In this document: positions 5,131-7,801 of the stretch, in pieces
Layout: each line of letters begins with the position of its first letter
Position numbering within the stretch: position 1 is the stretch's first letter
Assembly (NCBI GenBank): GCA_021847625.1
Contig: JAJZQK010000129.1
Span: 1 to 7,801, forward strand
Reading direction: 5' to 3'
DNA length: 7,801 nucleotides
Source: Chloroflexota bacterium
GTDB taxonomy: Bacteria > Chloroflexota > FW602-bin22 > JAMCYS01
Made by a program: the position numbers and the translations under genes
The notes under the pieces: model-generated
Told to the model about the DNA's origin: nothing
Database searches by the model: none
The model's input: only the letters and a program-made list of their open reading frames with translations

Positions 5131-7785
5131 ATGGCAAAGAAGTGGGTTTACCTATTTGCGGAAGGCAACGGCACGATGCGCGACCTTCTGGGCGGCAAGG
5201 GTGCCGGCGTCGCCGAAATGACCAATGCCGGCCTGCCCGTGCCTCCGGGCTTCACCATCACCACCGAGGCTTGCCGCGAGTACTACGCGAACGATAAGCA
5301 GTTCCCCGCGGGGATGTGGGAGCAGTCGCTCGAGGCCCTCAAGAAGGTCGAGCAGCAGACGGGCAAGAAATTCGGTGACGCCAAGAATCCGCTGCTGGTC
5401 TCCGTGCGCTCGGGCGCTAAGTTCTCCATGCCGGGCATGATGGATACCGTCCTCAACCTCGGCCTGACCCCCGATACCCTGCCGGGCATGATCCAGCTGA
5501 CCAACAATCCCCGCTTCGGCTACGATGCCTACCGCCGGTTCATCCAGATGTTCGGCAAGATCGTCATGGGCATCGACGCCGAGAAGTTCGAGCACGCGCT
5601 GCAGGCTAAGAAAGAAGCCAAGGGCGTCAAGCTCGACACGGAGCTCACCGCCGGGGACCTGAAAGAGGTCGGCGAGGAATTCAAGAAGATCTTCAAGGCC
5701 GAGACCGGCCGCGAGTTCCCGACGGATCCCTACGAGCAGCTGCGCCTGGCCATCAACGCCGTTTTCGCCTCCTGGGGCGGCAAGCGGGCTGTGGACTACC
5801 GCAACTTCTCCAAGATTCCGCACGACCTGGGCACCGCCGTCAACGTCCAGACCATGGTTTTCGGCAACATGGGCAGCGACAGCGGCACCGGCGTGGCTTT
5901 CACGCGCAATCCCTCCACCGGCGAGAACCTGCTCTACGGCGAGTACCTGACCAACGCCCAGGGCGAGGACGTAGTTGCCGGCACCCGCACCCCGCAGAAG
6001 ATCGCTCATCTGCACGACGAGATGCCGGCGGTCTTTGACCAGTTCAAAGCCAACGCGGAGCGGATGGAGAAGCACTATCGCGACGTGCAGGACCTCGAGT
6101 TCACGATCGAGCGCGGCAAGCTCTACATGCTGCAGACCCGCGGCGGCAAGCGCACGGCGCAGGCCGCGGTCAAGATTGCCGTGGACATGGTCAACGAGGG
6201 CCTCATCTCCAAGGAAGAGGCCGTGATGCGCGTCGAGCCGGTGCAGATCGAGCAGTTGTTGCACCGCCGCATCGACCCCAGCGCCAAGCTGCAAGTCATC
6301 GCTAAGGGCCTTAACGCCTCCCCCGGCGCGGCCACCGGCAAGGCCATCTTCGACCCGGACACGGCCGAGAGCCTGGCCAAGCAGGGCGAGAAGGTCATTC
6401 TCGTCCGCACCGAGACCAGCCCGGACGACGTGCACGGCATGCTCGGCGCTCAGGGCATCCTGACCGCCCGCGGCGGCGCCACCAGCCACGCGGCCGTGGT
6501 CGCGCGCGGCCTGGGCAAGCCCTGCGTTTCCGGCTGCGAGTCCCTGAAGATCGACTACGAGAATGGCCAGTTCACCACCGGCGGCGCCACCGTCAAGGAA
6601 GGCGACCTCATTTCCATCAACGGCAGCACGGGCGAGGTCATCCTCGGCGCGGTGCCGATGATCGAGCCGGAGATGGGCCCCGAGCTGAAGGCGCTTCTCG
6701 GCTTCGCCGACGGGATCCGCAAGCTGGGCACTTGGGCCAACGCGGACTACCCGCGCGACGCCCGCAAGGCCCGCGAGTACGGGGCCGAGGGTATCGGACT
6801 GTGCCGCACGGAGCACATGTTCTTCGAGGCCGAGCGCCTGCCCATCGTGCAGCGCATGATCCTCAGCGACGACCCGCAGGTGCGCAAGGAGTCCCTGGAC
6901 AAGCTCCTCCCGATCCAGAAGGAGGACTTCAAGGGCATCTTCCGGGCGATGGACGGCTACCCCGTGATCATCCGCCTCATCGACCCGCCGCTGCACGAGT
7001 TCCTACCCTCCTACGAGGAGCTGCTGGTCGAGGTGGCGCTGCTGCGCGAGAAGGGCGACAAGCCCGACGAGCTGGCGGAGAAGGAAGCCCTGCTGAAGAA
7101 GGTGGCGGCGATGCGCGAGGCCAACCCGATGCTCGGCCTGCGCGGTATCCGCCTGGGCCTCACCCGCCCCGACATCACCGAGATGCAGGTGCGGGCGATC
7201 TTCGGCGCCGCCATCGAGGTCACGAAGGAAGGCGTCGTCGCCAAGCCCGAAGTGATGATCCCGCTCACCGGCCACTTCAACGAGCTGCGCATCGTGCGCG
7301 ACCAGTTGGAGGGTGTGGCCAAGGAAGTGATGGACCAGGCCGGGGTCAAGATCGAGTACAAGTTCGGCACGATGATCGAGGTGCCGCGGGCGGCGCTCAC
7401 GGCCAACGAAATCGCCGAGTACGCGGAGTTCTTCTCCTTCGGCACCAACGACCTGACGCAGACGACGTTCGGCTACAGCCGAGACGACGCCGAGGGCAAG
7501 TTCCTCCTGGAGTACGTCCAGCGTGGCATCCTGCCCAACAACCCGTTCCAGGTGCTGGATCGCAACGGCGTAGGCGAGCTGATGCGCATCGCCGTCACCA
7601 AGGGCAAGGCCACCCGGCCGAACCTCGAGGTCGGCATTTGCGGCGAGCACGGCGGCGATCCCAGTTCGATTGAGTTCTGCAACTCGCTCGGGCTGAACTA
7701 CGTCTCATCTTCGCCGTTCCGCGTGCCGATCGCCCGCCTGGCGGCGGCGCAGGCGGCCCTGACCCAGACCGAGCGCGACAGGTAG
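5131..7785 (+). CDS. ppdK: Pyruvate, phosphate dikinase
   Basis: This 884-residue cytoplasmic enzyme catalyses the reversible conversion of ATP, Pi and pyruvate to AMP, PPi and phosphoenolpyruvate, serving gluconeogenesis or PPi-dependent glycolysis. The N-terminal ATP-grasp domain has LLGGKGAG (K23), SVRSGAKFSMPGMMDT (R93) and, near its end, E323 and MLQTRGG (R337). The swivelling phosphohistidine domain has GGATSHAAVVARG with the catalytic His453. The C-terminal PEP/pyruvate barrel has GLCRTEHMFF (R559), RLIDPPLHEF (R615, D618), GTMIEVPRA (E750), FGTNDLTQ (N773, D774) and GICGEHGG with the acid/base Cys837. Nothing essential is missing, and length is normal (about 870-900). T451 precedes the histidine by two, the position targeted by the PPDK regulatory protein where that exists. 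The ATG at 5131 has GGGAGGA 11 bases upstream. Codon use leans more to C/G-ending codons than in the ABC genes, suggesting high expression. Confidence 0.98.
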   Translation: MAKKWVYLFAEGNGTMRDLLGGKGAGVAEMTNAGLPVPPGFTITTEACREYYANDKQFPAGMWEQSLEALKKVEQQTGKKFGDAKNPLLVSVRSGAKFSMPGMMDTVLNLGLTPDTLPGMIQLTNNPRFGYDAYRRFIQMFGKIVMGIDAEKFEHALQAKKEAKGVKLDTELTAGDLKEVGEEFKKIFKAETGREFPTDPYEQLRLAINAVFASWGGKRAVDYRNFSKIPHDLGTAVNVQTMVFGNMGSDSGTGVAFTRNPSTGENLLYGEYLTNAQGEDVVAGTRTPQKIAHLHDEMPAVFDQFKANAERMEKHYRDVQDLEFTIERGKLYMLQTRGGKRTAQAAVKIAVDMVNEGLISKEEAVMRVEPVQIEQLLHRRIDPSAKLQVIAKGLNASPGAATGKAIFDPDTAESLAKQGEKVILVRTETSPDDVHGMLGAQGILTARGGATSHAAVVARGLGKPCVSGCESLKIDYENGQFTTGGATVKEGDLISINGSTGEVILGAVPMIEPEMGPELKALLGFADGIRKLGTWANADYPRDARKAREYGAEGIGLCRTEHMFFEAERLPIVQRMILSDDPQVRKESLDKLLPIQKEDFKGIFRAMDGYPVIIRLIDPPLHEFLPSYEELLVEVALLREKGDKPDELAEKEALLKKVAAMREANPMLGLRGIRLGLTRPDITEMQVRAIFGAAIEVTKEGVVAKPEVMIPLTGHFNELRIVRDQLEGVAKEVMDQAGVKIEYKFGTMIEVPRAALTANEIAEYAEFFSFGTNDLTQTTFGYSRDDAEGKFLLEYVQRGILPNNPFQVLDRNGVGELMRIAVTKGKATRPNLEVGICGEHGGDPSSIEFCNSLGLNYVSSSPFRVPIARLAAAQAALTQTERDR

Positions 7786-7801
7786 CTCCAGGGCTCTCCC
7801 G

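Noticed and set aside
5152..6996. 614-codon open frame on the minus strand opposite ppdK
   Set aside because: It is antisense to a clearly conserved enzyme. Its length follows from strong C/G bias at third codon positions, and the translation is low-complexity (rich in L, A, V, D, G) without a domain pattern.
6732..7673. 313-codon plus-strand frame inside ppdK
   Set aside because: It is an out-of-frame shadow of ppdK with an Arg/Gly/Pro/Ala-rich translation and no ribosome binding site.
1..7801. CRISPR arrays, tRNA or rRNA genes, transposases and insertion sequence ends
   Set aside because: No regularly spaced repeats, no cloverleaf-like segment with a TΨC-box motif, and no transposase-like reading frame were seen on either strand.

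Overview
The window is a GC-rich bacterial segment of about 7.8 kb. All intact genes lie on the + strand. It has two functional blocks separated by a 397-bp intergenic region. The gene content (a CUT1-type sugar ABC operon, a single-chain alpha2 glycyl-tRNA synthetase and a pyruvate phosphate dikinase) together with -35/-10 promoters of sigma-70 type would fit a Chloroflexota-like organism. That is an impression from protein style and context, not a proof; another GC-rich lineage is possible.

Block 1 (1-3365) is the downstream part of a carbohydrate uptake operon. It holds the C-terminal 97 codons of an extracellular sugar-binding protein (cut by the window edge), then two inner-membrane permeases (MalF/UgpA-like and MalG/UgpE-like), then a protein of the uroporphyrinogen decarboxylase (URO-D) superfamily that is not a standard HemE. 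No ATPase subunit is encoded in the window. The 109-bp gap between binding protein and first permease carries two imperfect inverted copies of a GGGTGAGG-containing repeat that can fold into a stem, a layout like the malE-malF REP element.

The spacer 3366-3762 contains three things. First, a minus-strand stretch (about 3374-3535) that reads like the broken C-terminus of a protein gene, with an internal stop codon. Second, one good and one weaker sigma-70-type promoter for glyQS. Third, a leader with an 8-bp perfect hairpin and a terminator-like hairpin followed by TTTTT just before the ribosome binding site. The two hairpins share a GCACGG segment, which allows competing pairing, so an attenuator is possible; no T-box signature was found.

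Block 2 (3763-7785) has glyQS (glycyl-tRNA synthetase, translation) followed by ppdK (interconverts pyruvate + ATP + Pi and PEP + AMP + PPi). ppdK has its own extended -10 promoter and a 13-bp palindrome in its leader. All key catalytic residues of both enzymes are present. Apart from the two leader regions, the pseudogene remnant and the uncharacterised URO-D-like protein, this looks like ordinary genomic sequence; I do not see a clear new system.
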